From Plantago major (taxonomy: Eukaryota; Streptophyta; Magnoliopsida; Lamiales; Plantaginaceae): a stretch of DNA of 64,000 bases. The position numbers were made by a program, and so were the translations under genes. Shown in pieces: positions 25,641 through 38,788 of this stretch. How positions within the stretch are numbered: position 1 is the stretch's first letter; each line of letters starts with the position of its first letter. The DNA lies in the NCBI GenBank assembly GCA_026545765.1, contig CM048843.1:9199501-9263500 (forward strand), given 5' to 3'. Below the pieces are notes generated by a model. The model had not been told where the DNA came from. It saw nothing but the letters and a program-made list of their open reading frames with translations, and did no database searches.

Positions 25641-26129
25641 GGTTTCAGTCATCATTCCCAAACCAACCATTAGCATTAGGGTAACTGATATGGAAGGGAA
25701 AAAAAGGATACAAAGATATATACTCCATTATAGTTTCTATTTGGCAATTCGAAATCCAGATGAATCTTATGAATTGATCAGATCTTTTATACGTGGAAAA
25801 GAGGTGCACAACCAGACTACTACCTATGCAGTTTTTAGCTGTGTTGATGATACTATTATACCAAGATATGTAGTCTTGTATGTAGTCTCGTATGCTATAT
25901 GACCGCAGATTATGCTGTATCACTGTTTTTTGTGGTGAGTATTGAGAATCGAGCGTAACAGCTGTCGTAAAATTTCCGTCTGGTTAATGCCATAGACTAA
26001 TTTTGCTGGGCTGCTAAATCATGGTTGTTCATTGTGACATTGCCGTTTATGCTGTATGTGCAGTGTGCAGGCCTATTTCAGCTCATGAACAGCCTTAATA
26101 TAAGTTGTATGCCACTACGGGTTTAAGAA
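25641..26129. other. Intergenic DNA downstream of NUP155
   Basis: Open frames of about 90 codons occur on both strands, but neither shows a recognisable domain or codon pattern. They are treated as chance. Confidence 0.4.
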
Positions 26130-26910
26130 ACTAACTAAAAAGCTAAAAAATGGTGATTAACTAGTTGGTGCTGGTTAGAATGGCGATAAAATTTGATTCT
26201 CCATAACTAATGGTAAATTGCTGATTTTAAATGTAGTTGTTTAGCAAATTAGCTGATAAGTTAGCTGGTATTTTGTAAAATGACACGTGCATTACTCTTA
26301 TTTTTATTTTCTTTAACCTTTCTCATCATATTATTAGTCTATAGTTTTTTTAAATAATAGTACATCACATTTTGTCCAATTATACTAATATATATATTCA
26401 ATGTATTTTATATCGCCATTTTAATAACATCATCAAAATTATCAGAAGTTGAAAGAAATATTCGTTGAGCATTTTAACTTAGTAATGAAAAAAATCAGTA
26501 ATTGATGTGTACTACATGTATGCATTTTAAAGAGATGCGGATGCATTAATCCTTATGCTAGTTGCAAACAAGTACACAAAATGTATAACAAGGGATCCAA
26601 CAATATAAAATACTAAGTCGAGAATAATAAATAATAAAAACGGGTAGTTTTCCTTTTTTTTTTTCTTCATAATTTAGGTCAGGGATATTTTCGGAATGAA
26701 AAAGATGAGGAGCTTTTTTTTAAAAAAAGCTAACTTGGGTGGCTTCTTAACCAGCTAGCTGATTTAAGAAGCTGTGCGTTTACGTAACGAGCTTTTTATT
26801 AGTCAATAGTTAAAAAAAGTTCATGAAACTGCAACGAGCTTTTTATTAGTCAATAGTTAAAAAAAGTTCATGAAACTGAAAAACTAGTGGTAAACAGAGC
26901 CTATATCTGT
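26130..26910. mobile_element. Possible non-autonomous hAT-like element
   Basis: The right side reads toward TAGTGGTAAACAGAGCC. Its reverse complement, GGCTCTGTTTACCACTA, is the common start of plant hAT MITEs. Inner motifs typical of that group occur on both sides (TTAGCTGATAAGTTAGCTGG, GGCTTCTTAACCAGCTAGC). The left terminus is uncertain and no 8-base target duplication was established. Confidence 0.35.
26786..26879. repeat. 47-bp tandem duplication
   Basis: The unit starting AACGAGCTTTTTATTAGTC and ending AAGTTCATGAAACTG occurs twice head to tail with essentially no differences, inside the possible hAT-like element. Confidence 0.9.
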
Positions 26911-28484
26911 AAATTTTTGGATTTTTTTTGTAAATACTAGTGTAAAAAGCCTTTCTCCATATATATAGCGGCTTGAGCATGGCCGCACTTAATGCGTTTC
27001 TGTGAGTCGAACAGGGGCGAACGCAGAAATATATGTCAGTGGTAGCGAATTCTTTTAAATAAATTTAACTAAAATTTTCATTATTAATGAGAATTACATT
27101 TTCAAAATTAAATGGTAAAGAACAAGGTTTAGACTATAATTTTCTAATCTAGGCTTAACAAAATTTCTATTTTAAGTCCATATATCATTTGTTCATCAAT
27201 AATACTTATAAGGGATAACTTAAATATATTCCAGCCAACTAATATAAATATTCATTACTTATTCATTATTCACAACAAAATCTAATAATCACCAAAGTTT
27301 TTTGAAATTTATTACTACTACTTTTTATCTATCTTTTTGAAAAATAATGCGAATAGGTTATATGAAGCTGGAGCGAGAATACACCAGTACATGGAATATT
27401 ATTCTCTATAACTAAAAGAGTGCATCACATATTCACATCAACTTTAGAAACTAACATAATTATTAAATATATTAATGTATTTTTATTTATACAAAAAGGA
27501 AAACGAACATGATAACTAATAATTAGTGGATGGTAAAAGAAATCCATGTTAGAAAAGGAAACAAAATTATATGTTCATAAAATGGAGGAATTAGATACCA
27601 AATAATTTTGTTAAGATTTAAATGATTAAAATTAAGTAAATGAATGTACATAGAACAGAAAAAAACAAAGAAACATAAAATGCCGAAAATGTGATAATGT
27701 TGGTTATCAATCCCACAATCACTTGACAAGGCAGAGGCAAAGATCTGGTAATTACCAATTGACTACATCAGTTTTATGTATAATTATTCATGTTAACTTG
27801 TATCTCTATATCTTTAAATTGTTAAAAGGGGTATAATATACATTTCATGTCCAAAATCGAGGGGCTGCGATTGAGGTCCCTTGCGCCTATGTGGGGCCTC
27901 CTCTGGAGTCGAACCTTAATAAGTATTCAGCTTGGTGTTATGCAAGTCGACGCTTCATGATATAACTGAGTCTAGTCCTGAGTTATGTTATGTGCTCAGT
28001 TTACCTAGATGAGTTTAGTTTAGAGTCGAGAAGTGTAGATGAAAAATGTTAATCCATGTACATAAAGAGTCGACCTTGTACTATAAGTTGATGACAAATG
28101 TTATCATCAACATTCAACACGTAACATTGCCAACCAATGATGCAAAGTGATAAACATGTTGGTGCTTAACATGCATGTATTGATGTGTGACATTCCACTG
28201 GTTGGTACTAAGATGCGGGGTCCACTCCTAGCTCTAGTCACTGTTCAGTATTCCGTCCACCAATATATAATTTCCTCATCCAACTACAGCTATGGTCCCT
28301 GTTCTGTTACGCAATTATAACATTTGGACCATATTATTTCGAGTGCAATTTATTTCAATCTCCAGATCGGTGATCGTGAACAAACTCGACTCAATTTTGA
28401 GGGAGCATCAAGTACTATAATAAAAAGTTCGACTGGCTGGAGCAACTCCCAAATACATACTTGTTATATATTTATACTTATATA
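26911..28484. other. AT-rich intergenic DNA
   Basis: No gene recognised. A GC-richer island near 27860-27910 (GGGGCTGCGATTGAGGTCCC) is unlike its surroundings and may be a transposon scrap. Otherwise low-complexity A/T sequence. Confidence 0.35.
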
Positions 28485-30155
28485 CTAGTACTAATCCGTG
28501 GCGATACCACGGTATAATTTACTTTTAATAATAAATAAAAATGTGAGGATAAAATAAATTAATCGAGAAAATAAGATAGTTAAAATTCTCAGAAACAACG
28601 TCATTCACAGTGTCGAATTCTTCATCAAATACTATATCACAGTGCTTTATAACTATAGAAAATGTAAAATACAACTCATCATGACATATATGCTTTGAAA
28701 GGGGTAGAACCCAACCTGAAACTGTTCAGGACTCGACGGGTTGATAACATATAGTATTTTATATCGGGTCCTCCCAGTAGCTATTATGTTAATTAATAAC
28801 TTATACTCCAATCCGAACTAAAATAAAATACAAAAGTGTATAATGCAGTTAACATGGTTGGTTTCCAACAACCCCTGGGATGCACCCTCCACCCGCCCCG
28901 AATCCGTGGCGATGCCACGGTATAGTTTGTTTTTAAGGATAAATAAATTAATCGATAAAATAAGATAGTAAAAGTTAAACAACGTTGGCCGTGGTGTTTG
29001 TCTGGAGTCCTTCTTCGTCCAATAATATGCCATTGGATTTATGTTAACTATAGAAAATATAAAATACGACTCATCATGACGTATATAATTTGAAAGGGGT
29101 ATAACCCAACCCGAACCCGTTCAGGACTCGACGAGTTGATAATATATAATATTTTATATCGGATCATCTACCCGTAGCTAAGACGTAAATTTATAACTTA
29201 TACTCCAATCCGAACCAAAATAAAATACAAAAGTGTAGAACGCAGTTAACATGGTTGGTTCCCAACAAAGTCTGGGTCCCTTAACTCAGAATACGTGGCG
29301 AAAGGTATAGTTTCCTTTTAATGATAAACAAATTAATCGATAAAATAAGACAGTAAAAATTCCTTACAAACAACGTTGGCCGTGGTGTTTGTGTGGAGTC
29401 CTAATTCGTCCAATACTATATCATTGGATCTTTGTTTATGGTAACTATAGAAAATGTAAAATGCGACTCATCATAACGTACGTATATGCTTTGAAAGGGA
29501 TATGATAGTTTTATATCGGGTCATCTACCTATACCTAACACGTTAATTATTAACTTATACTTCAATCCGAACCAAAATAAAATACAAAAGTTTAAAACGC
29601 AGTTAATGGGGTTGAACAACCCCTAAGGTGGTATGTGGCCCCCCACCAAACACAAAATTTATTATTCTACAAACATAATTTAAATGTTACGATGATTTTT
29701 TTTTGCACCCACCCCTAACATACCCCTACCCCTCGCAGAGACTTTTCACTAACTTAACCATAAAATGTTGTGGTTTGTGTATTGACACAAAGGTATGTAT
29801 GGGTTCGAGTCTGGACATCATAATTCCAAACGAGTTTGAATTTAGGTTTGATAGAACCCGGGAATACCAGTGTAGAGTGTTCCTCGCTCTTGTTAATTGT
29901 CATAACTTAGTAAACATATATAGAAAATGTATGCCCTGGATTCAAAATATTTTTCGAAGTTTTGTATATAAATTTATACTATATATGCAACCAAAAAAAA
30001 AAAAAAGTGAAAGATATACTGGCTGAAAATGTAACTAATTCCACAAAATTCCCGTGGCGATGACGCGATATAGTTTACGTTTAATAATAAATAGATATGG
30101 GAGGACAAAATTAATTAATCGAGACAACCCCTGGGCTGGTATGTGCTCCCCCACA
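28485..30155 (-). repeat. Array of ~390-410-bp direct repeats, each starting with the terminal hairpin
   Basis: Copies begin at about 28490, 28901 and 29290, and a truncated fourth at about 30050. Shared landmarks in order are CCGTGGCGAT-CCACGG, GATAAAATAAGATAGT, AACTATAGAAAATGTAAAAT, TTCAGGACTCGACGAGTTG, CTTATACTCCAATCCGAAC and AACATGGTTGGTTCCCAACA. The third copy has a damaged hairpin. Only the outermost copy keeps CTAG. Confidence 0.8.
29744..29815 (+). repeat. Possible tRNA-like (B-box) segment
   Basis: The segment ends in GGTTCGAGTCT near 29799-29809, matching an RNA polymerase III B-box. It is preceded by a GACACAAAGGTATGTATGG stretch. No clear A-box or cloverleaf was drawn. It may be a SINE scrap inside the repeat region. 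Confidence 0.2.
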
Positions 30156-30189
30156 TAACGATTTTGGTATGGATAATACAAATCTACCA

Positions 30190-32640
30190 AACCAACATCA
30201 TCATAAAACATCTAACTGGTAATCTGTGTGCTAAAACGTTAGCCTCACGTTTAACCTGACAAAACTACATGGAATAAAATTCTTTATCAGATACCTGAAT
30301 TTCTTTGAAAAGTGAAATAAAAGGGTTAAAGCTAAAATTTGTCGATTTAAGAGATTTAATCACCAAAAAACAATATCTTTCAATTACTACATGTTGCTAC
30401 TCAAAATCTTAAACAAATTTAGTTATAAATTTGGCTGGCCAACCTTCCGCATTTTCAGCAACCATAGGACATAAAATTTTGTCATCAAGCAATAACCTTT
30501 CCCTCATGATCCCTAGTAACAACACTAATTCGTCCCCCTATTCGGACTCTGCTCAACTGTATCAAAATTTCAAGTAGGATGGCTGGAATTTGAATGAATC
30601 TGGTGGGATTTAGCCCATCAACTTTATATACTATATGATATTATTATATGAGAACACCTAACTGATAATTTAAGTGCTAAAACATTAGCCTCACGTAACC
30701 TGACAAAACTTCATGGAACAAAGTTCTCGTCCCCTATTCGGACTCTGCTTTATTTTTAAAATTCCATTATTTTATTTTATCTTATTTAATAAATTTATAT
30801 TTTATTTTAGCGAAAAAATAATTTAATTAATAAATAATAATAATATTTAGATTGGTGTCTATGGATTCGTCTTGTCACGGTAATTCAAATATATGTTCAA
30901 AATATTTTTCGGGGTTTTGTAGATAAGTTTATATGAGATTTAATAAAAACTATATTTGCAGTCAACTTACAAAAAATAAACAGTGAAATATATAATGGTT
31001 GAAAATGCAACTAATTTCACAAATTCCACGTAGGATTGAATTTATTTAATAAATGCTCTATTTTTAAAATTTCATTTTTTCTTATCTAATAAATTTATAT
31101 ATTATTTTAATGAATAAAATGATTTATTTAATTAATAATAGTATGCAAGATTGGTGTCTTATGGATTCGTCATATCGTGGCGAATTCAAATATATGTTCA
31201 AAATATTTTTCGAATTTTTATAGATAAAGCTATATGAGATTTAATAAAAACTATATATACAGTCAACATACAAAAAATCAAGCAAAAACATTTATTTATA
31301 TATATAAGTGCAAACTATTAGAGTTGTGCAATTGAGTACTTAATTTAAGTTAAATTGAACCGATTTGTGATACGCATGTAAATTAGACTTTAATTACAAA
31401 AAACCAATATATTTTATTCATTCTAATTCTAAGCCCTAACGCAACTCCAACAAAATCAATTCATTATTAAAAAAAACTCAATTTATCTTCTCTAATTAAA
31501 TTTCAAGCCCTAATAAATCAACCCCAAACAGAATCAATTCATCATTAAAAAAATCTCAATATGTCATCTCCAATAAATTCAAAACCCTAACCGAACTCCA
31601 ACAAAATCATTAAAAGAAAAAAAAACGATAACCAATATTTCTGCTCCATCTTCTTTAATCAAATTGGAACAGATCAATTCACACTATCCAAAATATTAAT
31701 TCAACTAAAAAAGACAATTTATTATCAGAAACAACGATTGCACTTACCTTCATATACATTTATTATTATTTGTAATTAGATGCCACAATGACACGCTCAC
31801 GTTCTAGTTATATTATAAAAGAACACCCAACTGATAATCTGAACGCTAAAACATTAGCCTCACGTTTAACCTGGCAAAACATCATGGAACAAAATTCTCG
31901 TCCCCCTATTCGGACTTTGCTCAACCGTAGAATCAAAATTTATAATTGAAAATCTAAATATCTATTAATTTCTTGTTAAATAGATGGGTGGAGTATTAAT
32001 TATTTAGTAAATGCTCTATTTTTTAAATTTCATTATTTCATTTTATCTTCTTTAATAAATATATTTTTTATTTTAGTGAATAAAATAATTTATTTAATTA
32101 ATAATAATAATCTAGATTGGCGTCTATAGATTCGTCTTTTCATGGTGAATTCAAATATATATTCACAATATTTTTCGGAGTTTTGTAGAATAAATTTATA
32201 TTAGATTTAATAAAAACTATATATGCAGCCAACATACTAAAAATAAATAGTGGAAGATATACTGGTTGAAATGCAACTAATTCAACAAAATTTCACGTAG
32301 GTTGAATTTATTTAATAAATACACTATTTTTAAATTTCCATTAATTCATTTTATCTTATTTAATAAATTTATATTTTATTTTAATGAATAAAATGATTTC
32401 TTGAAATAATACTATTCAAGATTGGTGTCTATGGATTCGTCTTGTCATGACGAATTCAAATATATGTTCCAAATATTTTTCGGATTTTTGTAGATAAAGT
32501 TATATGATATTTAATAAAAACTATATATGTAGACAACATACCAAAAATAATAATGAAATATATACTGGCTAAAATACAACTAATTCCACAAAATTCCACG
32601 TAGGATTGAATTAATCTGGTGGAGTTTAGCCCCTTGTGAT
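30190..32640 (-). repeat. Second family of interspersed direct repeats inside the Helitron-like element
   Basis: Two units alternate. Unit A (about 90 bases, CTAAAACATTAGCCTCACG ... TTCTCGTCCCC) occurs near 30208, 30657 and 31826. Unit B (about 260-300 bases, ATTGGTGTCTATGGATTCGTC ... GTTCAAAATATTTTTCGG ... CAACTAATTCCACAAAATTCC) begins near 30851, 31150, 32116 and 32421, with partial copies near 29935. The spacing suggests one larger unit was duplicated. Confidence 0.75.
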
Positions 32641-32658
32641 TTACATAATATATATGGA

Positions 32659-33505
32659 TGGATGGATGAATGTATGGATACATTTAATAGTAATTATTAA
32701 TTTAATAATAAAAAAAACCATTTACAAAAACTTTTTCATGCGTATGTATTGTGTTTAAAACATAGTATTTGTAAATTTTATTGATGTGGCATGTACTTCA
32801 TTATATAACGAGTTAAATATTATTTTTAAATAATACTACTACTAATTAATTTAGTTTAGTTGTTCATGACAAGCAATCTCGTGAGCGTAAATTCAATTTC
32901 ATAGTTTAAAGCTCGATTAAGCTTATGATCGACTTATAGACACGCTCAGGAGCTTGGTAAGGTTCAGGATGGATTTGAATCGTCACGTCCCACCCCCAAT
33001 TTACAGCTTTCAGGCCCCTCGTTAAGATTCAACCTGTTGTCAAGTGTCAAGACTACAAAATAATCCCAACCACGCAGAATTCAAGTCACCATATTCCCAT
33101 TTTAGTAGTTTCTGCAACAAAATGAGCTCACGTTATACACATGAAACCACTTTCCATACTGCTAGTTGAATCATGTATGTATCATGACTAGAGAATGCAG
33201 TCGTTTTTCCGGGCTACGGTGTCTGTGCCACTTTACTCGTAAACTACATGAACAAGTGTATAGTTAGAGCATTACGAAAGCAAAGGGGTTGATATATTTA
33301 GTTCATTTTGGTGGTGAAACACGAGTGAATTTCCTTTCGAGTAACGAACAAATAACCCATGGACTTCCTACTTAGAACTCTCAGTTTCAAAATAGCGTTA
33401 CATAGACTACAGCGACGAAAATACAGTACATGCATCCACATGAAACCCTAGTGTACTAGAACAATTATCATAAGCTCTCATCAAAATGCAGCTCCTAAAG
33501 CTGTC
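32659..33505. other. Intergenic DNA downstream of GTL2
   Basis: A short GGAT microsatellite lies at the Helitron boundary (about 32655-32675), followed by AT-rich sequence. The part from about 33000 to 33505 is less AT-rich and probably includes the GTL2 3' UTR (minus strand). No other gene seen. Confidence 0.4.
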
Positions 33506-35447
33506 TTATTGCTCAATAGTGGGTGCAACGAGCGTTCCTTCATTGTACAACCTGCTCAATTCATGAAAGTAAGGGCATGTTCTTGAGTCAGCAGACCTCT
33601 TCCTGTTACTGTCTTTGGTCTTTCTGTAGTACTTGTTTATGTTCTCCCATTTCTCTTTGCACCTCTTGGCACTTCTCTTGAATCCCAACTCAATCATTCC
33701 CTGTGAGATTCTTTCCCATAGAGGTCCCCTACTCGCTGCTTCATCGTTGTTGGTAGTCATGGAAGCGTTGCTGAACTTGCACCTCAGGTTTATCAGAGCC
33801 AACACTTGGTCTCTTGGCCATCTCATGCCAAGATCTCCCTTCTTGTCATCGTAATCAGATGAAACGAGTGAGGTTGTATTCGAGGATGAGTTTGCTTTTG
33901 ATGAATCCTTTGTGGCCAAATTGGGAAACAGGGAAGGGTCACTTGGTGGTGTTTTCGTAACAGATTCTTGATTTCGTGGGATTGGGTCCAAACTCGTGGG
34001 TTGCGCTTCGTTGGGGTGCTCCTGCAACTTCCTGATCGGTTCAAGTTTCGATCTGGGAAGCGAGTTACAGGCTGGTGGCTCATAGAGCAGGGTGCTTCCA
34101 GTCAGGGCGTCTAGGGTGTTTCCTGTTAGGGCGTCGGGTGCTTTTCCAAGATTTTCAATCCGGTTCACAAAATCTTGATCCGTAGATGCGCATTTCTTTA
34201 AAAACTCAATAATTAAGGCTTGCCTCTCACCAGCAACAGCTTGCTCTTTAGCCCATTTCTCAATCTCCAATTTAGTCCTATCCATTTCTGTATTCTGCCA
34301 AGCTTCTTGTCTCGCAATTATCTCCTCGTCCCTCTTCACAATGTCCTCAATCAACTTATTATGCAACTCCTCTTGTTGAGCCATCATCTTGTTCACAAGA
34401 GCCACACAATATCCCTTTAACATCTCAAACTTTTCTTTCCTTTTCCTCTTCTTATTCGACTTCTCAGGCTTCGTCGTAACCACTTCTTCACTCACTCCTT
34501 CACATGGAACAGCTACATTCCCTGAATTCTCTTCCACATTCATTTCTTCCTGTTCTCCTTCGTTCCCTTTCTCAATTTCTTGATCAGTTTCAACCCTTTC
34601 AGCCGAAACCCGAGCTTCTTCCTGATTCCCACCAGGATAAAACTCATCAAGCTCGCTCAAAATCCTGTAATTCTTCCCATAACTCACATTTCCACTCTCC
34701 TCTTCATATTTCTCCTTACACTCCTCAGCACTCCTCTTGGAACCAAGCTCTTCAAGTTTCCTGCAACATTTTTCCCCCTAAATTAGCTCAACTAAAAAAA
34801 TGACTTTGCTCTGCATTACTTAGCCATATACAGTAAACAGACCATTATCATTATTCATTCACTTTCATTTCATATCCAACAACTCAATATTCACCAAAAG
34901 CACAATAAAACTACTCAATATTCAAAAACGGAATGAAAAGAGTAACAAACAAGTCCCACCCACAAACAGAAACCCTTCTCATCAAAGTCCTAAAAAGCTT
35001 TCCACTTTAATCCCAAAGTGTCCTTATTAAAGATAAAAAGCAAGCACCAACACAACAAAGCTACTGAAAAAGCACTTACACTAAAGTGAAAGGAAAAAAA
35101 GAGTACTACCTTGAAACATGTTCCCAAGAAAAATCAGGATACCAATTCTCTATACTGGATCTGACTTTGAGCAGCAGAAAAACTTCATCAGTAGACCAAG
35201 AATCCAAAGATTTCTCCTTTTCATCATCAACCAAGTGTTGCTGCTTGTCTTCAACAGTGTTATTGGCACTAATCTTGGTGTTGAGAGGCTGAGATTGTTG
35301 ATGCAATTGCTGGAGCTCTTCAGGTGAGCGGTAAGGGTCAAATCCAGTGGAGAAAGAATGGTTTCCATGGAGAGGGAAAGGGGGAAGAGGTAAAGGGAGT
35401 GAAGTTCTTGAAGCTATGAATTGGTGAAACTGATCACCATTAAACAT
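33506..35447 (-). CDS. GTL2: Trihelix transcription factor, GTL2 type, complete
   Basis: DNA-binding transcription factor of the GT-2 class with two trihelix (SANT/Myb-like) domains. Exon 1 is 35447-35110 and exon 2 is 34760-33506. The split codon AG|G rebuilds Arg, giving 530 aa. The first trihelix starts at about residue 84 (WSTDEVFLLLKVRSSIENW) and runs across the intron into KLEELGSKRSAEECKEKYEE. The second is at about 426-518 (RWPRDQVLALINLRCKF ... LWERISQGMIELGFKRSAKR ... ENINKYYRKTKD ... CPYFHELSRLY). Each has the spaced tryptophan/aromatic core. Between them lie a basic KKRKRKEK nuclear signal and a long charged coiled-coil. The start MFNGDQFHQFIAS and the GKNYRILSELDEFY segment match the Arabidopsis GTL2 layout. 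One intron placed inside the first trihelix also fits the family. Confidence 0.92.
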
Positions 35448-38400
35448 GGTTGGAAAGCTCTTTGTTTTGGTTCACTTCCAATAGTGTGGTTATTTTCTGC
35501 TACTTTTGCTTTTGGTCTGTAAATAAATTGGCAAAAGGATGTAAACAGGTTAGAATTAGTGAGGAACAGTGTATAGGAGGAAAAAGGGAAAATAAAAGGC
35601 AGCATTATCTTTCTTTTTTCTTTGCGCTCTCTTTCATGTTCATCAAGGAAGTTTGTCTTGTGTGGCAGGTGACTAGTGAATATGAGGAAAACAAGGGGTA
35701 TGGAACAATTTCATCCTTCTACTAACTTGCCCTACATGTTTATGACACGACTCCACTCCTAATTAGGATTAACCTCTTTCCAGCACATACACCATTTAGG
35801 GATAATAAACTTATTATAATAAATCTCTCGAGCATCTCTAGATAATTTATCTAGAAACATATCTATATTGTCAAAATAATTATCGATTTTATTAATCAAA
35901 ACACATATGTTCCCAACATTAGTGTTTTTCCATATTACAGTATTACAACATAGACATTTTGACTAATAGATGAATGGTTTTATTGATAACATAAACCGTC
36001 TTTAGATAAATTATCTACAAACCGTCTCTCATAAACCTTTGTGTAAAATAAAATTTGAAGGAAAAAAAGGGTAATGGATGTTATTTTAGTGTTGAAGTGA
36101 GTAAAGTGTAAACTTACCATTTTTTTTATTTGTTGCATGTAAAGGTAGTTTTTATATTTTGTAATGTGTGAATTTCAATGGGACATTTAAGAATGAAAAT
36201 ATATGAAATAATGTGAAACGGATAGAGTAAATGGTTACACATACTATGGTTTATTGTTGTTCATAATTTCTTATAAAGTACTATCCATCGTGAATCAAAT
36301 GTCACATTTGATTGTGTACTACATGTATATTAGCTTATACGGTAAATTTGTTTGCAATAAAGTATATTATGTGCCTTCAAATGAGTTTCACAATTTGAAA
36401 GATGTGATATTTGATATGAATACATGGAGTAACTTTTGTTCGATGGTTTTTTTTATATGATATAGTGGTGAGCGGTGTAGATTAAAATAATGATAATAAC
36501 ACTTGGGTTGACGATTATACGTTTAGAGAGTTTGTATTAATGCATAGTACCTTAAATTTACTCGGTCTCATGTAAACATTTGTGAAATTCTTGTAAAAGT
36601 AATGATTTTTAAATATGAGGAGAAGTTAAGTGCTTGACGCATTCAGTTATCTAATCTTCAATTACTAATATAATAAAATTTATTATTATATAATAATCAG
36701 TATTTATTAAAATTTCATCTCCATGGTTGTGTTGCATATGTATCAGTATAACACACAAACTCTATTGCATTCCTACTAATACTCCCTCCGGAAGAAATGT
36801 ATATTGTATTTCAATCTCAGCATGCAGTACAACTTTAGAAATTTTCCAAAAAAGAAAACTATGACACGTAAATAATAAAAATGTTAAATCCAACAAATGA
36901 TCATACCTTTTACTATTAAAAATACACTATAGGCACACATTTTTCTATTTTATCGTCTGTTTTAATTTTTCATTCAAAATTGGAAGCGAGTACGACTACG
37001 TAAGACTATGACATTCATTTCTACACTATATGATGTTTTTGTAGGCCAGGTCACGCCGAGTCCATCCTTGCCAAGGCGGAGTGCGATTACCACTAAATTA
37101 ATCTGATCCATGATTTAGTATATTTTACAACATCACATACATCATGATGATGATTTGTATGTTGTAGCTGCAACACGTAAAACATTTGGTACAAATACGG
37201 TACAACATATTAAATCATCATGAGATGCAACAATATAGTATTTTATAGCATAGAAACAACGCTCAACTATATACTAAATGAGATACATACGTTTTGTCGG
37301 ACTTGTATTTCTGTGCATCCACCAAAATCGATGATATTACCTAGAATTCGTTCCTCTCCGTATTAATGTTGATGATGTGGTGAATTTTATGAATTACATT
37401 ATTGTAAAAGTATAGGCATAGGCCCATATAATTATAAGATTTTTTTTTAATGGGTTAGTAGTATAACGTTAGCAAATTACGGTAAATGTTTTGTTATGGT
37501 GCCACCTCTTAATTTAGGTTGTTTCGATCAAGTCATGAAGGCAGGGGACAAGGAGTATAACATTCTGAACTTCCGGGAATCAAGCTCTCAGTCTCATCAA
37601 ATGTGACAAGTATTTCAAAATCTTTTTTCCTATAAAATATGTGTACTTTTTAAGAAAGTAAAAGGAGGGGTTGACAATTTTGTATAATGATTTTATTATA
37701 CCAGTTTAATTTGGTAAAAGAAACTCATCAGTTTATAGAAATAGATTACTTGTTCAGATTGGAGTTTTGTTTAGATTATAGTTTTACATGTTTAAAGTGT
37801 GAACATTTCCCACAAGTTGCAACTATTTTCTATGCACTGGTAAAAAAAATTCATTTACTTTCGTTGACCTTTTTTAATGATCAATTTTAAGTGAGATTCT
37901 TGAATATAATCGGGAAATAAACATTTGGGGGAATGGTTTTTTCACAAGGGTATGATCCCATTAAGGTTAATTTACTGAACTGAACTGAATTGTAGTATAA
38001 AATATAACTAAGCAGAATGGAACTGAACTGAACTGAAATGAATGAGTTTTCAGTTGAAGATAACAGAGCCTAAGTCACAAAATAATCCCGAATCATACAG
38101 AAAACGCAACTACAAAAATTAGAAAAATATAATGATTTTTTTTAAACTGTAAAAAAAAAACTTTAAATTGTTGTTGTATATTTAGAAAATCAACAAAATT
38201 AAATAGAGAGCTCAGCTCGAAATGAAAAGGTATTACATTTTCATCACTTCATATACTTAAATTTACAATAAAACTTTAACCCGTTTAATTTTACTCAAAT
38301 CCATTTAATGGGTTATAAATGAATTGGAGAAGGTTTACAAATATCCGTACTAAGTGAATTTTTGGAAAATTAGATATTAGGGGCTACTATTCATGCTGGG

Positions 38401-38504
38401 CCCACTACTTCAAAGAGACGGTGAAATTATTGAACTCGGTAGTACGGTAGTCTAATTGAACTGCGATTTAACTCTAGTTCTCCCAATTAAAAGGTTGTAT
38501 TGTA
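35448..38504. other. Upstream region of GTL2 and AT-rich intergenic DNA
   Basis: The first few hundred bases should hold the GTL2 promoter and leader (minus strand). No convincing TATA box stands out. Beyond that no gene is recognised. There is a one-ended MITE-like start (ACTCCCTCCGG) near 36780 and a small GC-richer scrap near 37045-37085. A 45-base sequence at 37974-38018 recurs near 44648. Confidence 0.4.
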
Positions 38505-38779
38505 CTCCCTCCGGTCCAATAAGAACTTCATAGTAAGTTACTTTCTATTCAATTAAGGGAAAATAATAATATATATTGATTTGTGTGGGGTATTATGTTG
38601 ATAAAGTAGTAAGTGGTTGATAAAGTATGAAAGAGAATGAAAAAAGTGATGATAAAGTAGGAAAGATAAATAATAAAGAATTAATTTGTGGGATAAAAAG
38701 TTTTCTAATTTGACTTAGGAAGTTTCTAGTGATAATCCAAATAAGGAAAATTAGAAAGTTTTTATTGAATCAGATGGAG
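38505..38779. mobile_element. Stowaway-type MITE, 275 bp
   Basis: It starts CTCCCTCCGGTCCAATAA and ends TTATTGAATCAGATGGAG, imperfect inverted copies of each other. TA lies directly outside both ends. AT-rich, non-coding interior. Confidence 0.75.
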
Positions 38780-38788
38780 TATTAATTA

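Larger units (their letters stand above)
28485..32658 (-). mobile_element. Non-autonomous Helitron-like element, about 4.2 kb, rich in tandem repeats
   Basis: Read on the minus strand, the right boundary starts A|TCCATATATATTATG, a 5'-TC Helitron-type start. The left boundary ends with a short hairpin, CCGTGG-TATCG-CCACGG (28512-28496), then seven bases, then CTAG (28488-28485), then T. Hairpin, CTRR and insertion between A and T are the Helitron hallmarks, and there are no terminal inverted repeats or target duplications. The inside has no open reading frame for Rep/helicase, so it would depend on another copy. It is filled with diverged direct repeats listed separately. The exact 5' end is less certain than the 3' end. 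Confidence 0.5.

Noticed and set aside
25639..25923. Overlapping plus and minus frames of about 90 codons after NUP155
   Set aside because: Mutually antisense, AT-rich, no recognisable domain; best explained as chance in 3' or intergenic DNA.
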